Positions 26,113-34,340 of a DNA stretch of 61,522 nucleotides are shown here, piece after piece. The position numbers and the translations under genes were made by a program. The notes under the pieces were generated by a model that saw nothing but the letters and a program-made list of their open reading frames with translations, ran no database searches and was not told where the DNA came from. The stretch's first letter is position 1. Every line of letters starts with the position of its first letter. This DNA comes from JABJPM01 sp964344655 (GTDB lineage Archaea; Nanobdellota; Nanobdellia; SCGC-AAA011-G17; PNOQ01): contig CAYFOF010000004.1 of the NCBI GenBank assembly GCA_964344655.1, positions 1 through 61,522 on the forward strand, given 5' to 3'.

Positions 26113-27954
26113 CTACTCATCATCATCAAACTCTATGACAAATTCATCCTCTTCTTCGGCTTTTGTTTCTTCTTTCTTTGGAGCTTTTTCCTTTTTAGGT
26201 TTCTTCTCTTTCTTAGGCTTTTCTTCTTTTTTCTCAGATTTCTTTATAGGTTTTTCATCATCAAACGTTTCTATAACAAAATCATCAACTTCTTCAGCCT
26301 TCAAAGATTCATCTTTTTTGGGTTCTTCAGCCTTCAAAACTTGCTCTTCTTCAATTTCTTCTTCAAAGAATTTAACAATTTTCTCCCAAGTTTTAGTCTT
26401 ATTCATAGTAACAACAGCACCAATTACAACTACTAAAATTATTATTTGTAACCAATACCCAACTATTATTGCACCAATACCAACAAAGATAGATTTCAAA
26501 CTATTGAAAAATTCACCAAAGAAATTAGTTCCTTGAACATCTTCTTCCACTACATCTCCAGTTACATCTTCCAATCCAGTTTCTTCTTCTTCAACAACTT
26601 CAGGTTGTTCCAATAAAGAATAACTAATATCGGCTTTATCACCTACAAAACCAGCAAAGAAAATTTCAATGTCTTCAACTTCATCTCCATTTACATCTAC
26701 ATTCTTTATATCTCCCGGATATAATTGAACATATATTGGATCTGAAGATAATTCAACCAATAAAACTTCACCAGATCTTTCTAAAATAGTCATTACATGA
26801 TCTTCTTCACCAACTTGGAAATCTACACTCTCTCCCAAATCCATCAAAGTTCCTACAACTTCTACTTCCTCCTCTTCTTCAACAATTTCTTCTTCAGGAG
26901 TTTCTTCTTCAATTTCTTCTTCCAAATCTTCAGCTACCTCTTCTTCTAAATCAACTAAAGGTTCATCTTCAGAAACCTCAGAAGGTCCACCAAATAAATC
27001 AGCAAAAAATGCTACAATTTTATCCCAAAGAGAAGGTCCTCCTTCTGGAGAATAATCTTGAACATCTTCAGGACTATCCGTAATTGTTATTTTAACTTCA
27101 TCAGATGCTAAAATAGTTGAATCATCCAATCTAACAGCAATACTTGCTTCATAATCTCCATTTGTAACTTGACTAGAAGGTGCAATATACAAATAAACAA
27201 TCTCTGATTTACCCGGATCAACTTCTATTGTAGAAGGATTCAAATAAACAAAGTTAGATGCAGTTCCACTCACAGATAAACTATAAGTTGCTCTATCTGC
27301 TCCTTTATTTTCAACAACAACTGGAACAGTTGCACTTGCATCATAATACACATTTATAGATTTTTCATCCAAACTCAATAATGCATCATAACATTCTTCT
27401 TGTGTTGCAGTTTGAATAGTCATAAAATCACTACTTGCAATTTTATCGCTATCTTTGGCAGTAACACTAACTTCAACATCATAAACTGCTGCTGGCGTAT
27501 CATACTGTGGGAAAACCTTTAACATTAATTGTTTTTCTTCTCCAGCCCCCAAAGAAACCGAAGTTTCATCAACACTAACCCAACCAGGGCCATCAACATC
27601 TACAAAGAATTCCTTTGCAAACTCTCCTTGATTTCTAACTAAAACAGTATATGTGTTTTCTAAAGCATTACATATTTTATCTTCACTTTTTTCTAATACA
27701 ACAGAAACATCATAGCATTTCTTTACATTTACATCAAAAACATTTACTGCCTTAATAGTTCCTCTTTCTGGAGTAGCTTCAAATGTAACTTGGAAACTTC
27801 CTTCAACACCATAATCTGGAACTAATTCTAAATTAACAGATCCACTTGAACCAGCAGGAATTTCTAATCTATTTCTTTCTAAATTAGCCCATAAAGGTCC
27901 ATCTAAGTCTAAATCAAAAACATTTGGTGTTGTACCAGAGTTTAGAATGTTCAC
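26113..27954 (-). CDS. C-terminal part of a frameshifted Ig-repeat surface protein with membrane anchor
   Basis: 613 codons follow from a GTG that is only the first in-frame start after a frameshift. There is no signal peptide here because it lies in the upstream fragment (27914-28693). Repeated Ig-like modules of about 100 residues each contain a CYD/CYDA start and an N-x-G turn (LVRNQGEFAKEFFVDVDGPGW, VVVENKGADRATYSL, shown in part). A very acidic linker (about residues 325-365), the motif EDVTGDVVEED and a membrane segment (FVGIGAIIVGYWLQIIILVV) come next. A tail of alternating KKE/EEE repeats ends in DDDE. This tail should be cytosolic. The function is likely envelope structure. Confidence 0.8.
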   Translation of the reverse strand: MNILNSGTTPNVFDLDLDGPLWANLERNRLEIPAGSSGSVNLELVPDYGVEGSFQVTFEATPERGTIKAVNVFDVNVKKCYDVSVVLEKSEDKICNALENTYTVLVRNQGEFAKEFFVDVDGPGWVSVDETSVSLGAGEEKQLMLKVFPQYDTPAAVYDVEVSVTAKDSDKIASSDFMTIQTATQEECYDALLSLDEKSINVYYDASATVPVVVENKGADRATYSLSVSGTASNFVYLNPSTIEVDPGKSEIVYLYIAPSSQVTNGDYEASIAVRLDDSTILASDEVKITITDSPEDVQDYSPEGGPSLWDKIVAFFADLFGGPSEVSEDEPLVDLEEEVAEDLEEEIEEETPEEEIVEEEEEVEVVGTLMDLGESVDFQVGEEDHVMTILERSGEVLLVELSSDPIYVQLYPGDIKNVDVNGDEVEDIEIFFAGFVGDKADISYSLLEQPEVVEEEETGLEDVTGDVVEEDVQGTNFFGEFFNSLKSIFVGIGAIIVGYWLQIIILVVVIGAVVTMNKTKTWEKIVKFFEEEIEEEQVLKAEEPKKDESLKAEEVDDFVIETFDDEKPIKKSEKKEEKPKKEKKPKKEKAPKKEETKAEEEDEFVIEFDDDE

Positions 27955-28693
27955 AAATATTAATTAAATCTCTTTCAGTATTAACATCAAAATCATAACA
28001 ACCATCTATTGTCAACAAAGCAACTTGAGATCTAACAGAGCTTCCTGAAACAGGATCTACTGTAACACTAAACTCATAATCTCCAGCTTGACTTTCACAA
28101 GAAGATTGCACATAAGCATAAATTACTTTACTTTCACCAGGAGCCAAACTTAAAGTATTCTGACTTAAAACAACATCACCAGAATAAGCCCCTTCAACAC
28201 TTAATTGATAATTCTCTAAATACTCTCCCAAATTAGTTATTTGAAATCCAAACTTTTCATCCTCACAAGGGCAAATACTTTTTTGAGTATCTAAAACATC
28301 AAATGAATATTCATAACAATCTCCAACTACAACATTATGTGAAATTGACTTAGAAATTCCATTTGCATTTGCATCAATTTGTAAAACATAATTTCCCACT
28401 CCAACACTTGACATTGGAGTTATGTAAGTATAAATATTTTTTATCTCTCCAGGATACAGTGTAAATCCAGTTGGAACAGTAGTAGCAAAAGCAGCAGCAC
28501 TGCCAGAAGAAGACACACTAAAATCTAAAACACCGTCTCCATCATTAGTCACAACATCCGCATATAATCCTGTAGATCTAGGACAAACACTATCTAATTC
28601 AGCCCCAGAATAAAATGTATAACTATCACTCGCAAAAGCAATAGGCAATATAAATAAAAACAATAATACTAATCCTAATTTTTTATTACTCAT
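27914..28693 (-). CDS. N-terminal part of the same surface protein, ending at a frameshift
   Basis: 259 codons. A signal peptide (KLGLVLLFLFILPIAFA) is followed by two Ig-like modules, each starting with a cysteine-tyrosine pair (DCYEYSFDVLD, GCYDFDVNTERD) and containing an N-x-G turn (QITNLGEYLENY). The third module breaks off after INICE: the reading frame runs into an unrelated tail and stops. The module continues in another frame at 27954. Compared with sister modules, which have 13 residues from the C position to the N-x-G turn, only 4 remain. About 26 nt therefore seem to be missing. A Shine-Dalgarno AAGGGGGT precedes the ATG. Confidence 0.82.
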   Translation of the reverse strand: MSNKKLGLVLLFLFILPIAFASDSYTFYSGAELDSVCPRSTGLYADVVTNDGDGVLDFSVSSSGSAAAFATTVPTGFTLYPGEIKNIYTYITPMSSVGVGNYVLQIDANANGISKSISHNVVVGDCYEYSFDVLDTQKSICPCEDEKFGFQITNLGEYLENYQLSVEGAYSGDVVLSQNTLSLAPGESKVIYAYVQSSCESQAGDYEFSVTVDPVSGSSVRSQVALLTIDGCYDFDVNTERDLINICEHSKLWYNTKCF

Positions 28694-28825
28694 TGTATAA
28701 ACCCCCTTTTGTTACTCTAAAGAGATTCTTACTTAATTTAAAAAGAATATTATAATCAGAAATATATACTTAATCATATTTTATTTATAAACATTTAAAA
28801 AGAATTTAAAAAAGAAAAAAAGAAA

Positions 28826-29476
28826 TTAACAACACCTGCAATGTAATTTTTCTCCACCAGGCGCATTTGTATTATTTAAGGAATAGGTATCTTTACAGTC
28901 AGTTTCAGTATCTGTAACAATCCATCCCAAATCTCCCACATAATATAGATAATCTTCTTTAACACATGTTTGTCCTAGATCTGCACAATAATCATCGCAA
29001 TTTGTAGTTAAAGCACCTTGAATCTCCGTTACTTCACACGCATTCAAAATATCTAAAACCTTTTGATAGGCTGCACCAGGTTTACATTCTCCATTATAAC
29101 ATCCATCTTCACAACCAAGTTTACGATAAGTCATCTGATTTCCATCACAAATAGATTCTAAAATATAACACTTTGGAATTCCAGGATTCATACCCCCATC
29201 ACAAGATTCAACAATTCTATTTTCATCATTCAATCCATACGACAAAGCGCATCTATCATGCAGTGTATCTAAATTATCATCTTGAGTATATCCATACTCT
29301 TGAATAAAATCTCCGCCATCGCTATCTATACAAAAGCTATCAGAAACACCTCCCCTCGTAGCTCCTCCGCCAATAGCCTTGATCTGGGCAGCCAATTGTG
29401 GGTCTTCTTGCATTAACTCACAACCCGAAATTAAAATAACAGCCAAAAACAAAATCCCAAACATTACTTTCTTCAT
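28826..29476 (-). CDS. Cysteine-rich secreted lipoprotein
   Basis: This 216-residue protein has a lipoprotein signal (FGILFLAVILISGC, Cys at residue 19) and a strong Shine-Dalgarno sequence (AAAGGAGATGAT). The mature start EDPQLAAQIKAIGGGA resembles two other exported proteins in this window. About 18 cysteines in the mature part (CDGGMNPGIPKCYILESIC, GCEDGCYNGEC, CDDYCADLGQTC, HCRCC) predict a disulfide-stabilised fold with two small cysteine knots. It should be lipid-anchored on the outer face of the membrane. The function is unknown. Confidence 0.8.
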   Translation of the reverse strand: MKKVMFGILFLAVILISGCELMQEDPQLAAQIKAIGGGATRGGVSDSFCIDSDGGDFIQEYGYTQDDNLDTLHDRCALSYGLNDENRIVESCDGGMNPGIPKCYILESICDGNQMTYRKLGCEDGCYNGECKPGAAYQKVLDILNACEVTEIQGALTTNCDDYCADLGQTCVKEDYLYYVGDLGWIVTDTETDCKDTYSLNNTNAPGGEKLHCRCC

Positions 29477-29578
29477 TACATATCATCTCCTTTTCAAGGT
29501 ATTATAAAGAAAATAAGAATTTTACATATATATATGTTTCTATAAATTATTTAAAAAAAGAAAAAAAGAAAAAAGATT

Positions 29579-30826
29579 TTAGTAGTATGTTTGATCTTCG
29601 TCAAGCATTGGTTCTTCTAAATCATCGCCTTTTCCTAATTTTTTAGCTACCAAAATGATACCTAAAATAACTAAGATAACCAATAATACAGCGAAGCCAA
29701 TTTCAAGATCTTGTTTTACATCACTAAAGCTAGCAGAATCTTGTGCAACTTTAGTTGTAACTTCAAACTCTTCTAAAACATTTGTTCCAGCTTTTACTAC
29801 AACATTGAAAGTATATTCGCCAAAGTCAGCATCTTCATCTACAGAGACAAAAACGTAAGCTTTACCGTCTTCCATTCTAACTTCTGATGTTCCGAAGTTA
29901 AGACCTTCTACTTCAACATTATATTCTACATTTGGATTTTCTAACAATACTTTGTAAACTATAGCTTTACCAGCGCTAGCTACTTGGTATTGTGTATCCA
30001 TACTGATTTGAGAATCGTAAGCTTGACCAGCACCAACTACCAAAGAGTAAACTTCTTCGCTGTAGTCATCACCATCATCAAAGTATACCTTGAAGTGTAC
30101 ATCATATACACCAGATGGTACAGTTAATGGTAGATTAACCAATAATTGCTTGTACAACTTATATTCGTCGTCATCGTCAGCTGAATCTCCTTCAGCATAA
30201 TCTTCTGTCACTAAATCGAATCTATCAGTTCTTGTAGTTAAACCTAGCTCTGGGATACTCATAACAACATAAACATCTTCTTCTTCATGTCTTCCTTCGT
30301 TAGCTACACCAACACTTGCAGTGAATATTTCACCAGCATCTGCTTGTAAGCCATTTCTAAAGTTAACATCGAAAATTTCAACGAAATGTCTTTCCCTTTT
30401 AACATTTAATTGAATAACAACTCTGTCCAATTCATTTCCATCGTTATCATTCATTGTTATAACTAAGTTTTCGTTACCTAACAAATCTTCATCATCGCTA
30501 ATTTCAACTTCAAAAGCATGAGTACCGATGTGATTTGCTTCGATATCAAATTCTTCACTTTCAATTTCGTCACCATCAAATTCAACTTCGATTTCAACGT
30601 CATCAATAATTCCTACTAAATCAGAAGCGCCTGTCCATTCAACATCTACTTCAATAGTAGAATCTAAATAAACTGGAGCATAGATTAAATCAGAAGTTTC
30701 AGACAAATCGAATTCTATGCCTTCGATAGTTACAGTTGTTATCTCAGCTTGTTCGTTTGCTGATACATTGAAAGCTGTTACGAAAAGTAACATTACAACT
30801 GTTAACAGTTTCAAATATTTATTCAT
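29579..30826 (-). CDS. Probable S-layer-like surface protein, acidic, C-terminally anchored
   Basis: This 415-residue protein has a signal peptide (residues 1-23, ending FNVSA). The ectodomain is extremely acidic, with several Ig-like modules (VDVEWTGASDLVGIIDDVEI, ASVGVANEGRHEEEDVYVVM, YKVLLENPNVEYNVEVEG). A single C-terminal membrane segment (IGFAVLLVILVILGIILVA) leads to a short tail ending DEDQTYY. It is not a proven S-layer protein. The case rests on architecture, acidity, codon choice richer in C-ending codons than neighbouring genes, and the strongest promoter/leader seen in the window. It may be the most abundant envelope protein encoded here. Confidence 0.75.
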   Translation of the reverse strand: MNKYLKLLTVVMLLFVTAFNVSANEQAEITTVTIEGIEFDLSETSDLIYAPVYLDSTIEVDVEWTGASDLVGIIDDVEIEVEFDGDEIESEEFDIEANHIGTHAFEVEISDDEDLLGNENLVITMNDNDGNELDRVVIQLNVKRERHFVEIFDVNFRNGLQADAGEIFTASVGVANEGRHEEEDVYVVMSIPELGLTTRTDRFDLVTEDYAEGDSADDDDEYKLYKQLLVNLPLTVPSGVYDVHFKVYFDDGDDYSEEVYSLVVGAGQAYDSQISMDTQYQVASAGKAIVYKVLLENPNVEYNVEVEGLNFGTSEVRMEDGKAYVFVSVDEDADFGEYTFNVVVKAGTNVLEEFEVTTKVAQDSASFSDVKQDLEIGFAVLLVILVILGIILVAKKLGKGDDLEEPMLDEDQTYY

Positions 30827-30894
30827 CTTTTAACCCTCCATAAGTTAATAAATATGTTACACTCGAGTAGTTGTAAAAGGTTTATAAACCTTTT
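30827..30894 (-). promoter_or_regulatory. Promoter and leader of the S-layer-like gene: palindromic TATA box and GGAGG
   Basis: AAAAGGTTTATAAACCTTTT at 30875-30894 is a perfect 20-nt palindrome centred on the TATA box. Transcription should start about 26 nt downstream, near 30857. The leader then contains TAACTTATGGAGG (30835-30847 on the reverse strand), whose GGAGG is 9 nt before the ATG. The 13-nt leader block recurs before two other surface-protein genes. Confidence 0.75.
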
Positions 30895-30911
30895 GGTAGC
30901 TCAAAATTCAC

Positions 30912-31292
30912 TTAAATTTCCTCTATTTTGTCTTCACCAAAAGCAGAAACAAGATCTATAATATACTTGCCATTTCCATACTTATAAATAACAGGCTCTC
31001 CTTTAAATAAATCAACCAAATTAAGTTCATACTTACCTGGTTTAAGAACTCTAACAGACTCTATATCTAAATATACTGGAGAATCATCTCCTTTAACATC
31101 AACAATTTCTTTTATATCTTCTTCAATTTGTACTCTATCTTCTTTTGTCAACTGAGCAGACATTTTCTTTACTTTATCTAATGCCTTTTGACTCATAAAG
31201 AAAAAAAACTTACTTCCACAAGAACATCCACTCAATAACTCTTTTGCTCCATCATCAAAAAAGTTTCCGCATCTAACACATTGGTGTGGCAT
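30912..31292 (-). CDS. Zn-ribbon protein, DUF2072 (ArvC/OapC-like)
   Basis: This 126-residue protein has an N-terminal zinc ribbon (CVRCGNFF at residues 5-12 with GCSCGSKFFFF about 27-37) and a C-terminal beta-rich part (YLDIESVRVLKPGKYELNLVDLF). This matches the archaeal Zn-ribbon family DUF2072, called OapC or ArvC in Haloferax. It is the last gene of a three-gene set with a DUF2073 protein and a small GTPase, each separated by 1 nt. In Haloferax the set drives extracellular vesicle formation, with the GTPase as the motor. The exact part played by this protein is unknown. Confidence 0.85.
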   Translation of the reverse strand: MPHQCVRCGNFFDDGAKELLSGCSCGSKFFFFMSQKALDKVKKMSAQLTKEDRVQIEEDIKEIVDVKGDDSPVYLDIESVRVLKPGKYELNLVDLFKGEPVIYKYGNGKYIIDLVSAFGEDKIEEI

Positions 31293-31293
31293 T

Positions 31294-31674
31294 TTAATTC
31301 ATCATCAAATCTATACGATTTGGATTTTTTCTTATTTCTTTAACTAAATTTGCAGGTCCAATAATAGTTAATGTATCTCTATTTTTCAAAAATACATTGT
31401 AAAAAGCACTTTTTAGTGCCATTGGAACCTTTCCATCGTTTTTTTTACCCTTTCCGTTTTGATCAGGCAAAATAGTACAAAAAGATATGCCTGAAAATTT
31501 CTTAGTAATTTGACCCATAGTTTCTTCAATCAACCGTGCTTCCTCGTTTGGTTTCAATCTACCTTGCATCAACACAATTTTATTCTTCTTAACAATCTTA
31601 AAAACTTTCTTTAGTTTTTCTTCAGTATCCAATCCCGCATACTCTCTATGAGGCAAATATTGAAAAGATATCAT
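31294..31674 (-). CDS. DUF2073 family protein (ArvB/OapB-like)
   Basis: This 126-residue protein shows the family's blocks: YLPHREYAGLDTEEKLKKVF, VLMQGRLKPNEEARLIEETM, ITKKFSGISFCTI, and a C-terminal TLTIIGPANLVKEIRKNP. These correspond to the DUF2073 pattern (gain-of 'L-P-EEA-LIE-TM', 'FSGI', 'LTIIGPA-LVKE'). It sits between the GTPase gene and the Zn-ribbon gene with 1-nt gaps on both sides, the conserved archaeal arrangement. A role as partner of the GTPase in vesicle formation is inferred from Haloferax. Confidence 0.85.
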   Translation of the reverse strand: MISFQYLPHREYAGLDTEEKLKKVFKIVKKNKIVLMQGRLKPNEEARLIEETMGQITKKFSGISFCTILPDQNGKGKKNDGKVPMALKSAFYNVFLKNRDTLTIIGPANLVKEIRKNPNRIDLMMN

Positions 31675-31675
31675 T

Positions 31676-32308
31676 TTACTTAACTAATCGGAATACCTCC
31701 TTATAAAAGTTTTCAATATTCTTCCCTTTTTGAGCAGAAATTCCTATAACATCATACTGTGGAAAAGCAGATTCTATCTTCTTCAAATTTGATGATTTCA
31801 AATCAACTTTATTTCCAACAATTAAAACAGGAATATCTCTTGCAGCTAAGTTTCCTATAATAGTAATATTAACTTGCGAATATGGATTTTTCGTACTATC
31901 CAAAACAACAACAACACAATCAACATTATCTAACCATTTTATAGCTTCAATAACTCCTTTTGTTGCTTCCTTGGCTCTTTTTTTAGCTTTGGTCTTACTA
32001 ATTTTATGTTTCAAAAAATCTTCATAATCAATTTGTGTAGCAATTCCCGGAGTATCAATTAAATTAAAAGATAATTTCTTACCACTAGATTCAATTTCAA
32101 CTTTCTCTTTTACTTTAATCTCTCTAGTCTCATGTGGAACACTTGATGCACTCCCCATTTCTTCACCCAGCCAATCCATACAAATCCTATTAGCTAAAGT
32201 TGTTTTTCCGGCATTAGGAGGACCATAAAACCCCAACTTAATCCCAGATTTCCTTCTAAAAAGTCCGCCAAGAACTTTATTAAAAATAGATTTAAATTTT
32301 TTTATCAT
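31676..32308 (-). CDS. Small Era/Ras-like GTPase (ArvA/OapA-like vesiculation GTPase)
   Basis: This 210-residue protein has a complete GTPase set: G1 GPPNAGKTT (29-37), a switch region VPHETREIKVKEKV with a conserved Thr, G3 DTPG (85-88), G4 NKVD (166-169) and G5 SAQKG (191-195). The GYGPPNAGKTTLANRI...MG..S.VPHETR pattern is characteristic of the archaeal OapA/ArvA family rather than Era or Der, which have other domains. An amphipathic N-terminus (IKKFKSIFNKVLGGLFRRK) could bind membrane. With the next two genes it recreates the ArvA-B-C cluster that in Haloferax produces extracellular vesicles. Confidence 0.85.
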   Translation of the reverse strand: MIKKFKSIFNKVLGGLFRRKSGIKLGFYGPPNAGKTTLANRICMDWLGEEMGSASSVPHETREIKVKEKVEIESSGKKLSFNLIDTPGIATQIDYEDFLKHKISKTKAKKRAKEATKGVIEAIKWLDNVDCVVVVLDSTKNPYSQVNITIIGNLAARDIPVLIVGNKVDLKSSNLKKIESAFPQYDVIGISAQKGKNIENFYKEVFRLVK

Positions 32309-32372
32309 TCATATAACCCCTTCTTAAAAAAATAGGCAAATCTTAACTTATAAAGATTTCTATAAAAAAATG

Positions 32373-32750
32373 TTATTTTCTCCAAAGATATAATGTAAAC
32401 GTTTTAGCAGAATTTGTTTCGTTAACAATTATAACACTATCAACATATAAATCCGCATCACTCTTTACAAACAAATTATCATCAATAGTATAATTACTTC
32501 CAATTGTTTGAGGAACTTCATCTAATAAATTAACAAAATTCCCACACAAAGATTCATCAAAAACACAATCACGATAATTTAAATCATTTTGAACTTGCCC
32601 CAATATATTATTCTGTAATAAAGAAATATCTTCTGGTACCGAGGGATTATCTGCTCCTCTCATAGAAATTGAAAATAAAATAACTCCCAATAAAATCAAC
32701 AAAGCAATTACCGCTTCCAATGTTTGCAAATACCCTCTTTTATTTACCAT
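32373..32750 (-). CDS. Type IV pilin-like protein
   Basis: A 125-residue protein with leader MVNKRGYLQTLEAVIALLILLGVILF: a short basic leader ending in RG, then a hydrophobic N-terminal helix with a glutamate at the sixth residue of the mature part. This matches the prepilin pattern (cleavage after G). The remaining 85 residues are a polar globular domain with one CVFDESLCG disulfide candidate. It is the last gene of the pilus locus and overlaps the upstream gene by 7 nt. Confidence 0.8.
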   Translation of the reverse strand: MVNKRGYLQTLEAVIALLILLGVILFSISMRGADNPSVPEDISLLQNNILGQVQNDLNYRDCVFDESLCGNFVNLLDEVPQTIGSNYTIDDNLFVKSDADLYVDSVIIVNETNSAKTFTLYLWRK

Positions 32751-33481
32751 GTTTTTACCAACACACTAATTGGTGTTACACTCCCATCTTCATTTATCAT
32801 AACATCTGACCAACTAACTACATAAACATTGTCATTTTCTGTGGGCTCACTTACATTATAATTATATAATAAATTAGTAAAAGTTACTGAATCATAAACA
32901 TAAACATTCACATTTTTCGTTAAAGGATATTTCAAAGCTTCCTTAAATTCTTCATAACCCAAAGCAGATAGATCATTAAACCTTACTTCTGAAAACCCAT
33001 ATAATCTTTCTCCAATCCCCAAAGTTGCATTATAGACGGTTGTAGGATTTCCTCCTGCAGGAACATGAACATTATTAGAATAATTAGAATAATACAACAA
33101 ATATGAATAAACTCCAGAAGAAGGAGGATGTGTTGTAAACCTTAATTGATCTCCATTCAACTCCAAATCATTAATTAAACTTCCATCAAAATCATACATT
33201 GCAAGATTAACATCAGAAGTAGCTCCAGCTTTATCCATGCCATAAACATCTATTCTTCTTTCAGGAAAATTAGGTCCAAAGATTTCAACAAAAATTGGAT
33301 ATCTAAAAACTTCATGGTAGCTTGCTTCTTTAAATCCTTTTGAAGCAATTTCTCCCAAATACTCTTCAGAATACTCAGAACTCAAAGAAGGACCAAACCA
33401 AATAAATAACAATAATAAAAATATAACAAACACTCCAAAACTTATTACCCAATCCACATGTGACAATCCCCTCTTATTCAT
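32744..33481 (-). CDS. Pilin-like protein, large form
   Basis: A 245-residue protein. The ATG at 33481, one base after the preceding stop, gives MNKRGLSHVDWVISFGVFVIFLLLLFIWF, a basic leader ending in RG followed by a hydrophobic helix, as in class III prepilins. An earlier in-frame start at 33520 would add 13 residues overlapping the upstream gene and spoil the leader. The ectodomain (about 210 residues) is beta-rich with many tyrosines and asparagines. It is probably a minor pilin or pseudopilin, or a tip component. Confidence 0.75.
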   Translation of the reverse strand: MNKRGLSHVDWVISFGVFVIFLLLLFIWFGPSLSSEYSEEYLGEIASKGFKEASYHEVFRYPIFVEIFGPNFPERRIDVYGMDKAGATSDVNLAMYDFDGSLINDLELNGDQLRFTTHPPSSGVYSYLLYYSNYSNNVHVPAGGNPTTVYNATLGIGERLYGFSEVRFNDLSALGYEEFKEALKYPLTKNVNVYVYDSVTFTNLLYNYNVSEPTENDNVYVVSWSDVMINEDGSVTPISVLVKTW

Positions 33482-33482
33482 C

Positions 33483-34340
33483 CTAAAATCCCACCGCAAT
33501 TGTAAATGCCATATACCCAATAAACATTAACACTAATGAATGTTTTAATCCATATCTTAAACTTCCCTCTGAAAATTTACCAATCATTAATCCAGTAAAA
33601 AATCCTTGAATCAACAATAAAAATGTAAATATTAAATCAAAATCTATTGAAGAAGGATACGCAGACGTAGTTCCAGAACTTCCCCCAATCCCTGGAATAC
33701 TTACCCCAGTCATAACACTTCCACCAACTTGATCTAACTCAGGTAATAAAAATACCTGTAATACAATCATAATCCCAATAAACATTATAAAAATAAAATA
33801 CCCTTGTAAAATTTGAGAAAATATATTTGCTCTTCTCTCATCTTTAATTTTTTTAATTTCCAAAACAGAAGATGTAACAGACTCTAAAACTTTATCAATA
33901 TGTCCCCCACTTTGTTCTGCCTCTACAACAATAGCCATAGATCTTTTTACTAAAGGATTACCAGTATCTTTTGAAAATCTCAAAAATGCTTCTTTTAACG
34001 GAACTCCCCATTCAATTTGATAAATTAATTTCTCAACATAAGGAGTTAATGCCCCAAAATTATCTCCTTTCAATTCAATTATTGCTTTAGGAATAGGAAT
34101 CCCTGTCTTAACACCATCAGAAACTGCTCTAACAAACTCAAGAAATTTTTCTTCAACATCTCTATTACTTCTATTTTCATTCAAAACATCTATCCAAAAT
34201 TGGAAAACCGCAACCAAAAACGCAATTCCCAACATCGGTCTAAACCATCTTGATTCAGAAGGATATAAAACAAACAAAGCAAATACCAAAATTGCTATCC
34301 CAAAGAAAATTCCAATAGCGTGCCTTAATTTAAACTTCAT
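33483..34340 (-). CDS. Type IV pilus assembly membrane protein, TadC/PilC-like (second copy)
   Basis: A 285-residue inner-membrane platform protein of the T2SF family. Membrane segments at the N-terminus (IGIFFGIAILVFALFVLY, MLGIAFLVAVFQFWIDVL) and near residues 195-215 and 245-283 flank a cytosolic helical domain containing VRAVSDGVKTGIPIPKAI and GNPLVKRSMAIVVEAEQSGGHIDKVLESV (shown in parts), the family's core. It overlaps the preceding TadC-like gene by 1 nt. Together the two proteins likely form the membrane platform on which the ATPase acts. Confidence 0.9.
   Translation of the reverse strand: MKFKLRHAIGIFFGIAILVFALFVLYPSESRWFRPMLGIAFLVAVFQFWIDVLNENRSNRDVEEKFLEFVRAVSDGVKTGIPIPKAIIELKGDNFGALTPYVEKLIYQIEWGVPLKEAFLRFSKDTGNPLVKRSMAIVVEAEQSGGHIDKVLESVTSSVLEIKKIKDERRANIFSQILQGYFIFIMFIGIMIVLQVFLLPELDQVGGSVMTGVSIPGIGGSSGTTSAYPSSIDFDLIFTFLLLIQGFFTGLMIGKFSEGSLRYGLKHSLVLMFIGYMAFTIAVGF

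Noticed and set aside
27914..27954. The GTG at 27954 as a true translation start
   Set aside because: No signal peptide follows and no ribosome binding site precedes. It is simply the first start after the frameshift.
33482..33520. Earlier start for the large pilin-like protein at 33520
   Set aside because: It would add 13 residues overlapping the upstream gene and destroy the short basic prepilin leader.
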